In this document: positions 7,984 to 15,029 of the stretch, piece by piece
Numbering within the stretch: position 1 is the first letter of the stretch
Layout of the letters: the number at the start of each line of letters is the position of its first letter
Source: Alphaproteobacteria bacterium
Lineage (GTDB): Bacteria; Pseudomonadota; Alphaproteobacteria; Rhodobacterales; Rhodobacteraceae
Assembly (NCBI GenBank): GCA_024277955.1
Contig: JAJRUE010000140.1
Location: 1 to 20,788 of the forward strand
Direction of reading: 5' to 3'
Length of the DNA stretch: 20,788 nucleotides
Made by a program: the position numbers and the translations under genes
Notes under the pieces: model-generated
The model's input: only the letters and a program-made list of their open reading frames with translations
Databases searched by the model: none
Told to the model about the DNA's origin: nothing

Positions 7984-8940
7984 TCAGGGGCGGGCGTTGT
8001 AGACCACCTGGCCGAGCCCCGCGATGTCATAGCCAGCCATTTCGTCGGCGCGGGCGCGAAAGGCCCGGCTGCGGGTAAAGTCGAGGAAGGCCTGGAAGGG
8101 CGGCTCGAACCAGGCCTGTCGCCAGACCAGCAGGTCGAACCGTTCTTCGATCACCGGCAGAAAGGCCAGGCCGTTTTCGGCGGCCACCGCCGCCAGGCCA
8201 AAGCCGGCCTCGGCGTTGCCGTTGACGATGGCGCGGGCGATTTCGTCTTCGCTGCGCGCAACCCGGTCGGGGCCGGGCAGGGCGGCTGGGTCCAGGCCCT
8301 CGGCGCGGGCAAGCGTTTCGAACAGCCGCTGGGCGGCGGCGGCGGGCTGGCGGCGGACGAAGCGCCGGCAGGCAAGGTCGCCGATCGCCGTCACCGACCC
8401 GGCGATCTGCGGCGCCAGCACCAGCCCGCGCTGACGCCGGGCAAAGGCCACAAGCACCACCGGCGCATTTCCCAGCGCCTGGTGCACCGCGGCCACGTTC
8501 CAGCCGCCGTTTTCAGGGCTGTCGGGGTCGTGCACATGCAGCCCGGCGCAGGCGGCGGCGCGGCGCGCCATCCGGTCAAGCCCGTCGTGGCTGCCGTCAA
8601 AGAAACTGGCCAGCCCGCAGCCGCTTTCGCGCAGCGCCCAGTCGAACAGCGGGTCGTGGCTGCCCGCGGCAATGGCCGGCAGGTCGGTGGCGGGGGGCTG
8701 CGGCGGCGTTTGGGGATTGGAGGTTTGGGGCGTGGTTTGCACGCCTGACGGGCTGGCCGGGCCGGACCTTGCGGCGTCGAGCCAGGCGCGGATCTCGGCG
8801 CGCGGGAACAGCAGCTTGCCCACCACCCGCACGCAGGGCACATCGCCCGAGGCCGCGAGGTCGTAGACCTTGCGTTCCTTGATGCGCAGCAGCTCGGCCA
8901 GTTCGCGGGTGGTCAGGTAGTCGGGGTCCGGGGTGTCCAT
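7984..8940 (-). CDS. HTH regulator fused to a periplasmic-binding-protein-like sensor domain
   Basis: This 318-aa protein has no signal peptide and should be cytoplasmic. Residues 8-54 (YLTTRELAELLRIKERKVYD to RAEIRAWLDAA) are an excisionase/MerR-like helix-turn-helix of the HTH_17 type. A Pro/Thr/Gln-rich linker (about 58-86) joins it to a C-terminal domain (87-318) resembling the PBP-like fold used by molybdate and tungstate binding proteins, with motifs such as ASFFDGSHDGLDRMARR, GLVLAPQIAGSV and NGNAEAGFGLAAVA. Convergent placement 54 bp after tupA suggests it senses tungstate or molybdate, directly or as the cofactor, and controls the tup operon; that is inference. It is not the ModE architecture, as no MOP domain is seen. 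The start at 8940 is chosen because homology begins there. Confidence 0.85.
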   Translation of the reverse strand: MDTPDPDYLTTRELAELLRIKERKVYDLAASGDVPCVRVVGKLLFPRAEIRAWLDAARSGPASPSGVQTTPQTSNPQTPPQPPATDLPAIAAGSHDPLFDWALRESGCGLASFFDGSHDGLDRMARRAAACAGLHVHDPDSPENGGWNVAAVHQALGNAPVVLVAFARRQRGLVLAPQIAGSVTAIGDLACRRFVRRQPAAAAQRLFETLARAEGLDPAALPGPDRVARSEDEIARAIVNGNAEAGFGLAAVAAENGLAFLPVIEERFDLLVWRQAWFEPPFQAFLDFTRSRAFRARADEMAGYDIAGLGQVVYNARP

Positions 8941-9065
8941 GGGACCAGAGTATTCGCGGCGGGGGGCGGGCTTCAACCGGCAAACTGACCGGGGGCGGTT
9001 CGGTCGGCGGTTTGGGCGGCGCCAGGGGTGCGCAGGGGGCCGGACGGGGCGCTGGCGGGCGCGGA

Positions 9066-9551
9066 TCAGACGTGGGTAAAGACCACGGACATTTCCTTGA
9101 GCCGGTCGCGGTCGCGCTGGGAAATGGCATCTATCCCGGCGGTGTAGTCATGCAGGGCCTCGACTATTTCGCAGGTCTGCGCGATCTCGTCGGGGGTGCT
9201 TTCGCGGTCATCGCGGGCGAAACTGGCGATGGTGCGGCTGTCGCCCTTGTCGGTGGCGCAGGTGAATCCGTGCCTGAGCCCGAATGCGCGGGCTTTCGCC
9301 AAGACCCCGGCCTCGTCCAGCGGTTCGAGGTCTTGCCAATGGGCGATTCCGGTATTCTCGAAGCCCCAGGCGACGGTGGGGTCCTTAAGGACAAGGCCTT
9401 GTTCCGAATAGGTTTTCATCCATTCGCTGTCATAGGTTTGGAACAGGAACTTGGGCGCCGTGTAATGGATGTGCAGCGCAATGGCGTAGCCCGCGGAACA
9501 CAGCCTATCAAGCTGTTCGAGAGACTTCAGGATATCGGTTTCAGCACTCAT
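9066..9551 (-). CDS. LuxR-like autoinducer-binding domain protein lacking the DNA-binding domain
   Basis: This 161-aa protein aligns by eye with the first 130 residues of the LuxR-type regulator encoded divergently. Both share GYxxALxxxF, a Trp-Tyr pair (here W44, Y48), GLxLxDPxVxWxxENTG (here D57, P58, W62), the SFARxDRExTPDE segment and a final H-D. This is the autoinducer_bind fold. The normal HTH is missing: the chain ends with ISQRDRDRLKEMSVVFTHV, where the first few residues recall the LTxRERExL start of a LuxR HTH, then stops. The DNA beyond the stop shows no HTH remnant in the following 70 bases. It may bind the acyl-homoserine lactone, or form heterodimers with the full-length regulator and dampen it. 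A degraded gene is the alternative, but the frame is intact. Confidence 0.85.
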   Translation of the reverse strand: MSAETDILKSLEQLDRLCSAGYAIALHIHYTAPKFLFQTYDSEWMKTYSEQGLVLKDPTVAWGFENTGIAHWQDLEPLDEAGVLAKARAFGLRHGFTCATDKGDSRTIASFARDDRESTPDEIAQTCEIVEALHDYTAGIDAISQRDRDRLKEMSVVFTHV

Positions 9552-9567
9552 GAAATTCGGTCTACCG

Positions 9568-9580
9568 GCAATCGTATTGC
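9568..9580. promoter_or_regulatory. Dyad in the intergenic region between the two LuxR-type genes
   Basis: GCAAT-CGT-ATTGC is a perfect inverted repeat located 16 bp upstream of the minus-strand start at 9551 and 86 bp upstream of the favoured plus-strand start at 9667. It is shorter than a classical 18-20-bp lux box and does not carry the usual CTG ends, so binding by the LuxR protein is only a possibility. Confidence 0.3.
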
Positions 9581-9666
9581 AAGTCACCGTATCTAAAAGT
9601 AAGAAGCGGGGCAATTCAGCAGCCGCAGATTACAGGCTGAATCTGGCCCGGAGAAACAGCTTGGCA

Positions 9667-10272
9667 ATGCAATCAGATTGGCCGGTTGAGTTCGCTTCGA
9701 TCGCGTCTGCCGGCTACTATGTAGCCCTGCGCGTGGGCTTTGCCTTTCCCCTGGACGAGCGCAACGAGTTCCCCGAGGACTGGGTGGGCTATTACACCCG
9801 CAAGGGGCTGATGCTGCGCGATCCGGCGGTGCGCTGGGCCTATGAGAACACCGGTTCGGTGCGCTGGAGCGTGCTCGAGGCGGATGACCCGCACGGGGTC
9901 TTTCGCAGCGCCCGGCGGTTCGGGCTGAACTTCGGCGTGGTGGTAAGCTATTCCGCCGCCGACCCGAAAGAGCAGAAATCCTACGGCAGTTTCGCGCGCG
10001 CAGATCGCGAATTCACCCCGGACGAGACCTCGATCCTGATGCTGTTGTTGCGCCAGATGCACGACCAGGCCAACCCGCCCACCAACCTGACCGCGGCCGA
10101 GCTCGAGGCGCTGCGGCTGGTCAAGGAGGGGCTGCGGCTGAAGGAAATCGCCTTTCGGCTGGGGGTGTCGGAGGGCGCGATCAAGCAGCGCCTGGCCGGA
10201 GCCAAGCGCAAGCTGGGCGCGCGGACCAATTCGCACGCAGCCAGCAAGGCAACCGTGTTCCGGATGATCTGA
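9667..10272 (+). CDS. luxR: LuxR-family quorum-sensing transcriptional regulator
   Basis: This 201-aa protein has an N-terminal autoinducer-binding domain (about residues 1-135, with W39, Y42/Y43, D52, P53, W57) and a C-terminal LuxR-type HTH (LTAAELEALRLVKEGLRLKE, IAFRLGVSEGAIKQRLAGAK, RKLGAR; residues 141-186). It is followed 134 bp later on the same strand by a luxI synthase, so they form a cognate pair. The frame stays open up to an ATG at 9550, but that ATG overlaps the start of the divergent gene and leaves no promoter; 9667 also puts the protein start where homology begins, with GGAG about 13 bp ahead. luxR is used as a family name; no specific homologue name is claimed. Confidence 0.88.
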   Translation: MQSDWPVEFASIASAGYYVALRVGFAFPLDERNEFPEDWVGYYTRKGLMLRDPAVRWAYENTGSVRWSVLEADDPHGVFRSARRFGLNFGVVVSYSAADPKEQKSYGSFARADREFTPDETSILMLLLRQMHDQANPPTNLTAAELEALRLVKEGLRLKEIAFRLGVSEGAIKQRLAGAKRKLGARTNSHAASKATVFRMI

Positions 10273-10322
10273 GCGACGCGGATTCAACCTTTCAGCGATC
10301 ATCCATAGATTGAGTTTTTCAA

Positions 10323-10337
10323 GGGGAAATTTTCCCC
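10323..10337. promoter_or_regulatory. Perfect dyad upstream of luxI
   Basis: GGGGAAA-T-TTTCCCC is a 15-bp inverted repeat with 7-bp arms and only one central base, so it is a protein-binding dyad rather than an RNA hairpin. It is centred 77 bp upstream of the luxI start, in an AT-rich region otherwise suited to a promoter. It is the best candidate for the operator of the adjacent LuxR protein. Confidence 0.45.
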
Positions 10338-10406
10338 GAAGACGATTTTATTTAACAAAAACTTGCGTTCGGTCTTTAGTGGACTCGCCAAAAAGGAGAG
10401 TACACC

Positions 10407-11015
10407 ATGGAAAATATCACGTTTGACCTGTCGAAACTTCACCTGCACGGAACCGCATTCTTCGACTATCTTGCGCTGCGCAAGCGGTTTTTCGTCGATA
10501 CGCTTGGCTGGGACATCCCGCATGACGACACTGTCGAGATGGACCAATACGACAATCCGCTGGCACATTATTCGCTGGTTTTGCGCAATGGCGCGGTGAT
10601 CGGGGGCGCGCGGGCGATGCCGACCACGTCGAGCTGGGGGGAATACACCTACATGCTGCGCGATGCGGTGGCCGGCAAGTTGGCGGATATCCCGGACGAG
10701 GTGCTGGATCGCGAGATCGAGACATCGAAGGTCTGGGAATGCACCCGCCTGGTGATCTCGGATGCGGTGACCGGGCATGCGGACCGTTCGCGCTGCCTGT
10801 CGCTGATCGTGGACGGGCTGGTGTCGGTGGCGCGCCGGCAGGGGGGGAGCGAACTGATGTCCCTGTCGCCGGTGTCGCTGATGCGGGCGCTGCGCCAGCT
10901 GGGCTATTCGGCCAGCCGCATTGGCGAGCCCTATTGCAACCCCGGCGACGGGCGGCGCTACGCGGTGCTGCGGATGCCGGCGGAACGCGCGGCCCCGGCG
11001 ATGGCGGCGCGTTAG
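10407..11015 (+). CDS. luxI: Acyl-homoserine-lactone synthase (LuxI family)
   Basis: This 202-aa enzyme makes an acyl-homoserine lactone signal from S-adenosylmethionine and an acyl-ACP or acyl-CoA. The invariant LuxI residues fall at their canonical numbers: R25, F29, W35, E44, D46 and D49 (VEMDQYDNP), then R69 in GGARAMPT and the E111/R114 pair in WECTRLVIS. An ideal ribosome site AAGGAG (10393-10398) lies 8 bp before the ATG. It follows the luxR-type gene with 134 bp between them, and that gap contains a strong dyad, so it probably has its own regulated promoter. The acyl chain length made cannot be read from the sequence. The C-terminus is Ala-rich and of normal length. Confidence 0.93.
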   Translation: MENITFDLSKLHLHGTAFFDYLALRKRFFVDTLGWDIPHDDTVEMDQYDNPLAHYSLVLRNGAVIGGARAMPTTSSWGEYTYMLRDAVAGKLADIPDEVLDREIETSKVWECTRLVISDAVTGHADRSRCLSLIVDGLVSVARRQGGSELMSLSPVSLMRALRQLGYSASRIGEPYCNPGDGRRYAVLRMPAERAAPAMAAR

Positions 11016-11045
11016 GGCCCAGAGGCCCTGCGCCGGCACGGCGCG

Positions 11046-11122
11046 GGCCAAGGTTTTTGCAAAAACCTTGGCCAAGGCGCTTGCAAGCGCCTTGCCGGCC
11101 CGCCCCGGCGGGGCGGGCCGGC
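11046..11122. repeat. Tandem palindrome array between convergent luxI and the Na/Pi cotransporter
   Basis: Three perfect inverted repeats lie end to end between two convergent stop codons. 11046-11073 is a 28-bp perfect palindrome (arms GGCCAAGGTTTTTG). 11073-11094 is a 22-bp palindrome identical base for base to 649-670. 11094-11122 has 13-bp arms (GCCGGCCCGCCCC) around GGC. Stem strength and location suggest a bidirectional terminator or a palindromic repeat family. Confidence 0.75.
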
Positions 11123-11129
11123 CCTGGGA

Positions 11130-12800
11130 TCAGGGTTCGTCGTCGAGGGTTTCGATCAGCCGGGTTTCCAGCAACTGGCCGTTGCTATACAGGATCGGAT
11201 AGGCGATTTCGGTGAAATGGCCGTTCAGATCCTTGAGCGCACGCAGGGTTTCGAGATGCAGGTCCGAGGTCTCGAAACTGGTCGAGCCGCCCTGGCCCAG
11301 CCGCTTGAGATGGCGCCGGCGGCTCTTGCGTTCCATGCGGGCGATCTCGGCCTTTTCGGCCACCAGCAGGCGGGCGCTTTCAAGGTCGTCCAGCAGCAGT
11401 ACGTTGGTTGCAAGCCGGATATTGGCCATCACCGTTTCGTGCAGCGCCCGCAGTTCGGCCCAGCCTTCGGCCGAAAACCGCAGGTTGTTCTTGGCCTTTT
11501 CGCGGGCCAGCGGCAGCAGGCGCTTGGCGATCACGTCGCCGGCGCTTTCCAGCGCGATCGCGTATTCGGCCATTTCGCGCGCCGCCTTTTTCAGCTGTTT
11601 CGAATGGTCGCTGTCCGACAGGTGCGCGACATAGTTGCGGATGCCTTCCAGCGCCTTGTTCACCTGCTGGTCCATCGCCCGCAGCCCGTTGATGCGCTCC
11701 AGATCGCCCGAGGCATAGACCTCCATCACCGGCGCGGCCATGCGTTCGACCAGCGCCGCCATGCGCAAAAGTTCGCGCTTCAGGCTGGCCAGCGCCAGCG
11801 TCGGGTTGTCCATCACCGAATGGTCCAGCGCGCAGAGTTCTTCTTCCGGCTGGTCGGCGGCGTGCGGTTTGCTGTCAGGCAGCAGCCGTTCGCCGAGCCG
11901 GCCGATCGGGGCTGCCAGCGGCAGCGACAGCATGATCAGCGTCAGGTTGAAGGCGATATGGGTGTTGATCAGCGATTGCGCCGGCCCCATGAACAGAAAA
12001 GCCTCGTGCAGCGGCAGCTTGTTGAGCAGCACCAGTACCACCAGCGCCCAACTGCCGCGCAGCGCCAGGTTGGCAAACGGCACGCGCCGCGCGTCCTGGG
12101 CCATGCCTCGGGTCAGCCAGATCGGGATCAGGGCCGAGCCAAGGTTGGCGCCCAGCACCAGCGATATGCCCGCTTCCAGCGGCACCGCGTCGATCGACAC
12201 CAGGGTGACGAACATCAGGATCGCCGCCACCGAGGAATGCATCAGGAACGCCAGCACGCCGCCGACGATGAAGGCGGTGACAAAGTCCTTGGCCAGGTAG
12301 GCGGCGATCGCCGGCAAGAACGCGCTTTCGCGAATCGGGGCCACCGCATCGCGCAGAAACTGCAGTGAAATCAGGATGAAGGCGACGCCCAGCAGGATCC
12401 GCCCGTATTGCCGCAGCCGGCGTTTTTCGGACTTGATGAACAGCCAGCCGCCCAGGGTCAGCAAGAGCGGGATCAGCCAGGTCAGCTTGAAGGACAGGAT
12501 CTGGATGATCAGCGCCGAGCCGAGGTCTCCGCCCAGGACAACGGCCAGCCCGGTGCCGAAACCCAGCATGCCGCTGGCCGAAAACCCGGCCACCAGCAGC
12601 GCCACAGCGGCCGAAGATTGCAGCACCACCGCCAGCCCCAGCCCGGTGGCGGTGGCGCGCAGCAGGCTTTGGGATCCGGTTATGACACGCTGGAAGGACG
12701 CGCCGAAGCTGCGTTCGATGCCGGTGCGCACCATGCGCACGGCAAACAGCAGCAACATGGTGGCGCCGGCAAGGTTAAGGAGGAAACCGAGGATTGCCAT
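11130..12800 (-). CDS. Na/Pi cotransporter family protein with C-terminal PhoU-like domain
   Basis: This 556-aa protein has an N-terminal membrane domain of about eight to nine helices (residues 1-325). It contains the two QSS-type repeats of the NptA/SLC34-like family: VVLQSSAAVALLVAGF (58-73, QSS at 61-63) and AFLMHSSVAAILMF (184-197, HSS at 188-190). A charged, helical C-terminal half (about 340-550) looks like a PhoU domain, with LKRELLRMAALVERM and ESAGDVIAKRLLPLAREK. It should import or export phosphate with sodium. The start at 12800 is chosen because the hydrophobic N-terminus MAILGFLLNLAGATMLLLFA begins there. No pst or pho genes are adjacent. The second repeat has His in place of the usual Gln, a variant seen in the family. 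Confidence 0.9.
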   Translation of the reverse strand: MAILGFLLNLAGATMLLLFAVRMVRTGIERSFGASFQRVITGSQSLLRATATGLGLAVVLQSSAAVALLVAGFSASGMLGFGTGLAVVLGGDLGSALIIQILSFKLTWLIPLLLTLGGWLFIKSEKRRLRQYGRILLGVAFILISLQFLRDAVAPIRESAFLPAIAAYLAKDFVTAFIVGGVLAFLMHSSVAAILMFVTLVSIDAVPLEAGISLVLGANLGSALIPIWLTRGMAQDARRVPFANLALRGSWALVVLVLLNKLPLHEAFLFMGPAQSLINTHIAFNLTLIMLSLPLAAPIGRLGERLLPDSKPHAADQPEEELCALDHSVMDNPTLALASLKRELLRMAALVERMAAPVMEVYASGDLERINGLRAMDQQVNKALEGIRNYVAHLSDSDHSKQLKKAAREMAEYAIALESAGDVIAKRLLPLAREKAKNNLRFSAEGWAELRALHETVMANIRLATNVLLLDDLESARLLVAEKAEIARMERKSRRRHLKRLGQGGSTSFETSDLHLETLRALKDLNGHFTEIAYPILYSNGQLLETRLIETLDDEP

Positions 12801-13020
12801 GATCGCGCGCCTGCTTACGGGGTTCGCCCGTTGGCGGGCGAGATGCACGGATTTCGTGCTTTGATCACGGATTTATCGGTCTGCAGATGGGAACTGCAAG
12901 CGATTTCGTGCGAAATTCAGCGAATTTGCCGGGTGCGTATGGGATTGCGGCACAGTTCGGGGCGCGGGTTCTGGCGCCCGCGCCCCGTCTTGACCTGCCA
13001 GGAGTTGACGCCGAAGCCCG

Positions 13021-13491
13021 TCAGCGGGAGTCACTGATGAGGTCTTCTTCGTAGACGTGGTCGGTTGGTTTGGTTCGCCCAAGATAGCAGCGAATGCCGA
13101 ACGTACCGTGGCGCAGGTCGAGCCGGCAGACCGGCATTTCGCGACCCATCTGCTGGCAGGCAGTGTCCAGGTGACGTTGGATCTTGTCCTGGATGATCGG
13201 AACCTGGCCGGTATCGGCCTGGCCAACCTTGATCCAGGGCGCAATGTTGTCGAGATACAGTTCCTGCTTGCCGCGCAGGTCCGCCAGTCTGAGGGCTTCG
13301 ACGAACTGGGCAACCACCAGGGCCTGTTTCTCGCGCCAGAGGTTGCGGGCGTCCATTTCCACCGCGAGATAGGTCAACTCGAAGACCCGCGGGGCCAGGA
13401 TGGCGGCGCCATCGGCATCGGCGGACGGGAGAATCGACGCCATCGGTGCGTTCTGCGCGACCGTCGGGGAAAGGACTTCTGCTTGTAACAT
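13021..13491 (-). CDS. Unrecognised 156-aa cytoplasmic protein
   Basis: I do not recognise a family. The protein is soluble, has no signal peptide or membrane segment, and is mixed alpha/beta. The middle (about residues 37-85) is a likely helical region (FELTYLAVEMDARNLWREKQ, ALVVAQFVEALRLADLRGKQ), and the C-terminal half contains three cysteines (C112, C122, C135) and the strand-like CRLDLRHGTFGIRCYLG. The start at 13491 is chosen because GGAGAG sits six bases ahead; two further ATG codons upstream are in frame. Codon use matches its neighbours. It stands alone, 220 bp downstream of the start of the divergent-facing Na/Pi gene block, so context says nothing about its job. Confidence 0.7.
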   Translation of the reverse strand: MLQAEVLSPTVAQNAPMASILPSADADGAAILAPRVFELTYLAVEMDARNLWREKQALVVAQFVEALRLADLRGKQELYLDNIAPWIKVGQADTGQVPIIQDKIQRHLDTACQQMGREMPVCRLDLRHGTFGIRCYLGRTKPTDHVYEEDLISDSR

Positions 13492-13975
13492 CTGGCTCTC
13501 CATAAGCGTTAAGCAACTGGGGTCATTGCAACCCATGAGGAAACTCTGTGTGCCCAATATGGCGAAAATATGGCGTGGTTACCGGACATTAAGCATGTTG
13601 GCGGGACTCGGCTGGCAGAGGCGATTTTCCGCTTATTTGCATCCGATTATGGGCGAAAATGCGCTAATCGCCTTGTTTTTCTGGCGATTTTTCGGGCCGG
13701 TTGGCGCAGCAGGCGGTCTGGTAGGCGCGGGCCGGGCGGGGGAGGGGGCGTTGGCAATCGCAGGTTGCGCCGGCCCCGGGGGGGAACGGCGGCGGGGCGG
13801 TTGCGGGCGCGGATCGGGCGAATCACCGCGCCCCCGGCGGTTGGGGGCAGGCTGCGGTCGGGATGGGACGGGCTGCGCTTTAGGCGATCGGGGCTTGCCA
13901 AGGGCGCGGCAGGCTTCTTACGGTGCGAGGGACATGACCCGGAGCCAGCCGGGGGACAACCGGGAAGAAAACCAC
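13492..13975. other. Intergenic region before the methyltransferase gene
   Basis: This 484-bp stretch lies between the divergent 156-aa gene and the methyltransferase. The first 200 bp are AT-richer than the surroundings and include an exact direct repeat of AATATGGCG (13556-13564 and 13567-13575), spaced 11 bp start to start, and a terminator-like hairpin (13666-13692). The next 240 bp are G/C-rich with no gene I can support. The frame is open across part of it in line with the methyltransferase, but the encoded residues look like low-complexity noise. Confidence 0.5.
13666..13692 (+). terminator. Terminator-like hairpin in the methyltransferase leader
   Basis: AATCGCC (13666-13672) pairs with GGCGATT (13683-13689), and a run of T follows (13688-13692). 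The same GGCGATT also occurs at 13620-13626 and could pair with the left arm instead, so the stem has a competing partner. No plus-strand gene ends here, so it would end a leader transcript or a small RNA. Confidence 0.4.
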
Positions 13976-14689
13976 ATGGCCGAGCAGCAGACCCGAACCG
14001 GCTCCACCGCCACGCGCGCGGTTGCCAGTTGCCTGGGCGTCGATGTGCCCGCATCGCCCTTTCTGAACGAAACCCGGATCCGTCGGATCAATGCCGCGCG
14101 CTACGAGGGTCAGGAGATCGCCGGAGCGCTGGCGGTGACGCGGCCGGGCGACCGGGTGCTGGAACTGGGCGCCGGGATCGGGATCGTCGGCGCGGTGATC
14201 GCCAGGAACCGGGCGCCTGCGCGGATGATTTCCTTCGAGGCGAACCCCAACCTGGTCGAGCATATCGAGGCGCTCTACCGGCTGAACCGGCTGGACGGGG
14301 TGATCGAGCTGCGCAATCAGGTGCTGGTCGCCGGGCCGGACCGCCCCGACACGCTGCCGTTTCACGTGCACAACAGTTATCTGGGCTCGTCGCTGGCCGG
14401 CGACGGGCGCAAGGCGCGCGAAACCGTGGACATTCCCACCGCCGGGTTCGAGGCGCTGCGCCAGGAACTGCGCCCGGATGTCATCGTGATGGATATCGAG
14501 GGCGGCGAACTTGAGATCCTCGAACATGCCGATCTTGGCGGGGTGCGCGCGATGGTGATCGAGTTTCATCCCAAGGCCTACGAAGTGGCCGGGATGCGCC
14601 GGTGCAAGGCGATCCTGCGCGCCGCCGGTTTTGCGCCGCGCGAAGGGCTGTCGACGCGTCAGGTCTGGGTCGCCGAACGCGACATCTGA
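13976..14689 (+). CDS. FkbM-family SAM-dependent methyltransferase
   Basis: This 237-aa protein has a Rossmann-type methyltransferase fold. SAM-binding motif I is VLELGAGIGIVG at 61-72, the acidic end of strand 2 is SFEANP at 86-91, and MDIEGGE at 172-178 is the hallmark of the FkbM family, followed by VIEFHPKAYE. These enzymes O-methylate sugars, polyketides or other small molecules; the substrate here is unknown and no glycosyl or capsule genes are adjacent. GGGAAGAA lies 10 bp before the ATG at 13976; an ATG at 13934 is in frame but adds residues with no family resemblance. The gene is followed by 133 bp and then the convergent cold-shock gene. A long upstream leader is described separately. 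Confidence 0.85.
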   Translation: MAEQQTRTGSTATRAVASCLGVDVPASPFLNETRIRRINAARYEGQEIAGALAVTRPGDRVLELGAGIGIVGAVIARNRAPARMISFEANPNLVEHIEALYRLNRLDGVIELRNQVLVAGPDRPDTLPFHVHNSYLGSSLAGDGRKARETVDIPTAGFEALRQELRPDVIVMDIEGGELEILEHADLGGVRAMVIEFHPKAYEVAGMRRCKAILRAAGFAPREGLSTRQVWVAERDI

Positions 14690-14822
14690 GCCGACCGGGC
14701 CAGGTGGCCAGCCGACTATATATAGGGGAAGGTTTTTTTGGGGGGGTGTGCCGGGGCCCGGATGCGCGCGCGCAGCGGGGGCGGCAGGGGTGGGCCGGCC
14801 CTGACGAGCCAGCCCGGAACGC

Positions 14823-15029
14823 TTAGGCCAACACGAGGTTGGTGGCGCTTTCGCGGCCGTCACGGCCGGCTTCGATGTCGAAGGTGACTTTCTGGCCATC
14901 AGCCAGACCGGTCAGACCCGAACGCTCGACGGCGGAGATGTGGACGAACACGTCCTTCGATCCACCTTCGGGCTCGATGAAGCCAAAGCCTTTAGTTGCG
15001 TTAAACCATTTCACGGTGCCATTAGCCAT
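14823..15029 (-). CDS. Cold-shock domain protein (CspA family)
   Basis: This 68-aa protein is a single OB-fold cold-shock domain. Both RNA-binding motifs are intact: KWFNATKGFGFIEP (RNP1, about 7-20) and DVFVHISAV (RNP2, about 26-34). It binds single-stranded RNA or DNA and acts as an RNA chaperone or antiterminator. AAAGGAG just upstream of the ATG is a strong ribosome site. Upstream on the same strand the AT-richer region with no gene (15030-15180) probably includes a long 5' leader, which is normal for cold-shock genes and often the site of temperature control; that is knowledge of the family, not something proven here. The numbered csp gene cannot be assigned. Confidence 0.95.
   Translation of the reverse strand: MANGTVKWFNATKGFGFIEPEGGSKDVFVHISAVERSGLTGLADGQKVTFDIEAGRDGRESATNLVLA

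Noticed and set aside
9550..9666. Upstream extension of the LuxR-type regulator to ATG 9550
   Set aside because: That ATG overlaps the start codon of the divergent gene, leaves no room for either promoter and adds residues without family resemblance.
11217..12368. 383-codon plus-strand reading frame opposite the Na/Pi cotransporter gene
   Set aside because: It mirrors a well-recognised membrane protein, and its translation is Gln/Arg/His-rich shadow sequence without a ribosome site.
13400..13975. N-terminal extension of the FkbM methyltransferase
   Set aside because: The frame is open by chance across the intergenic region; family resemblance and a good ribosome site support starts at 13976 or at most 13934.
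14690..14822. Terminator between the methyltransferase and cold-shock genes
   Set aside because: A T-run is present (about 14732-14738), but no convincing stem lies directly before it.
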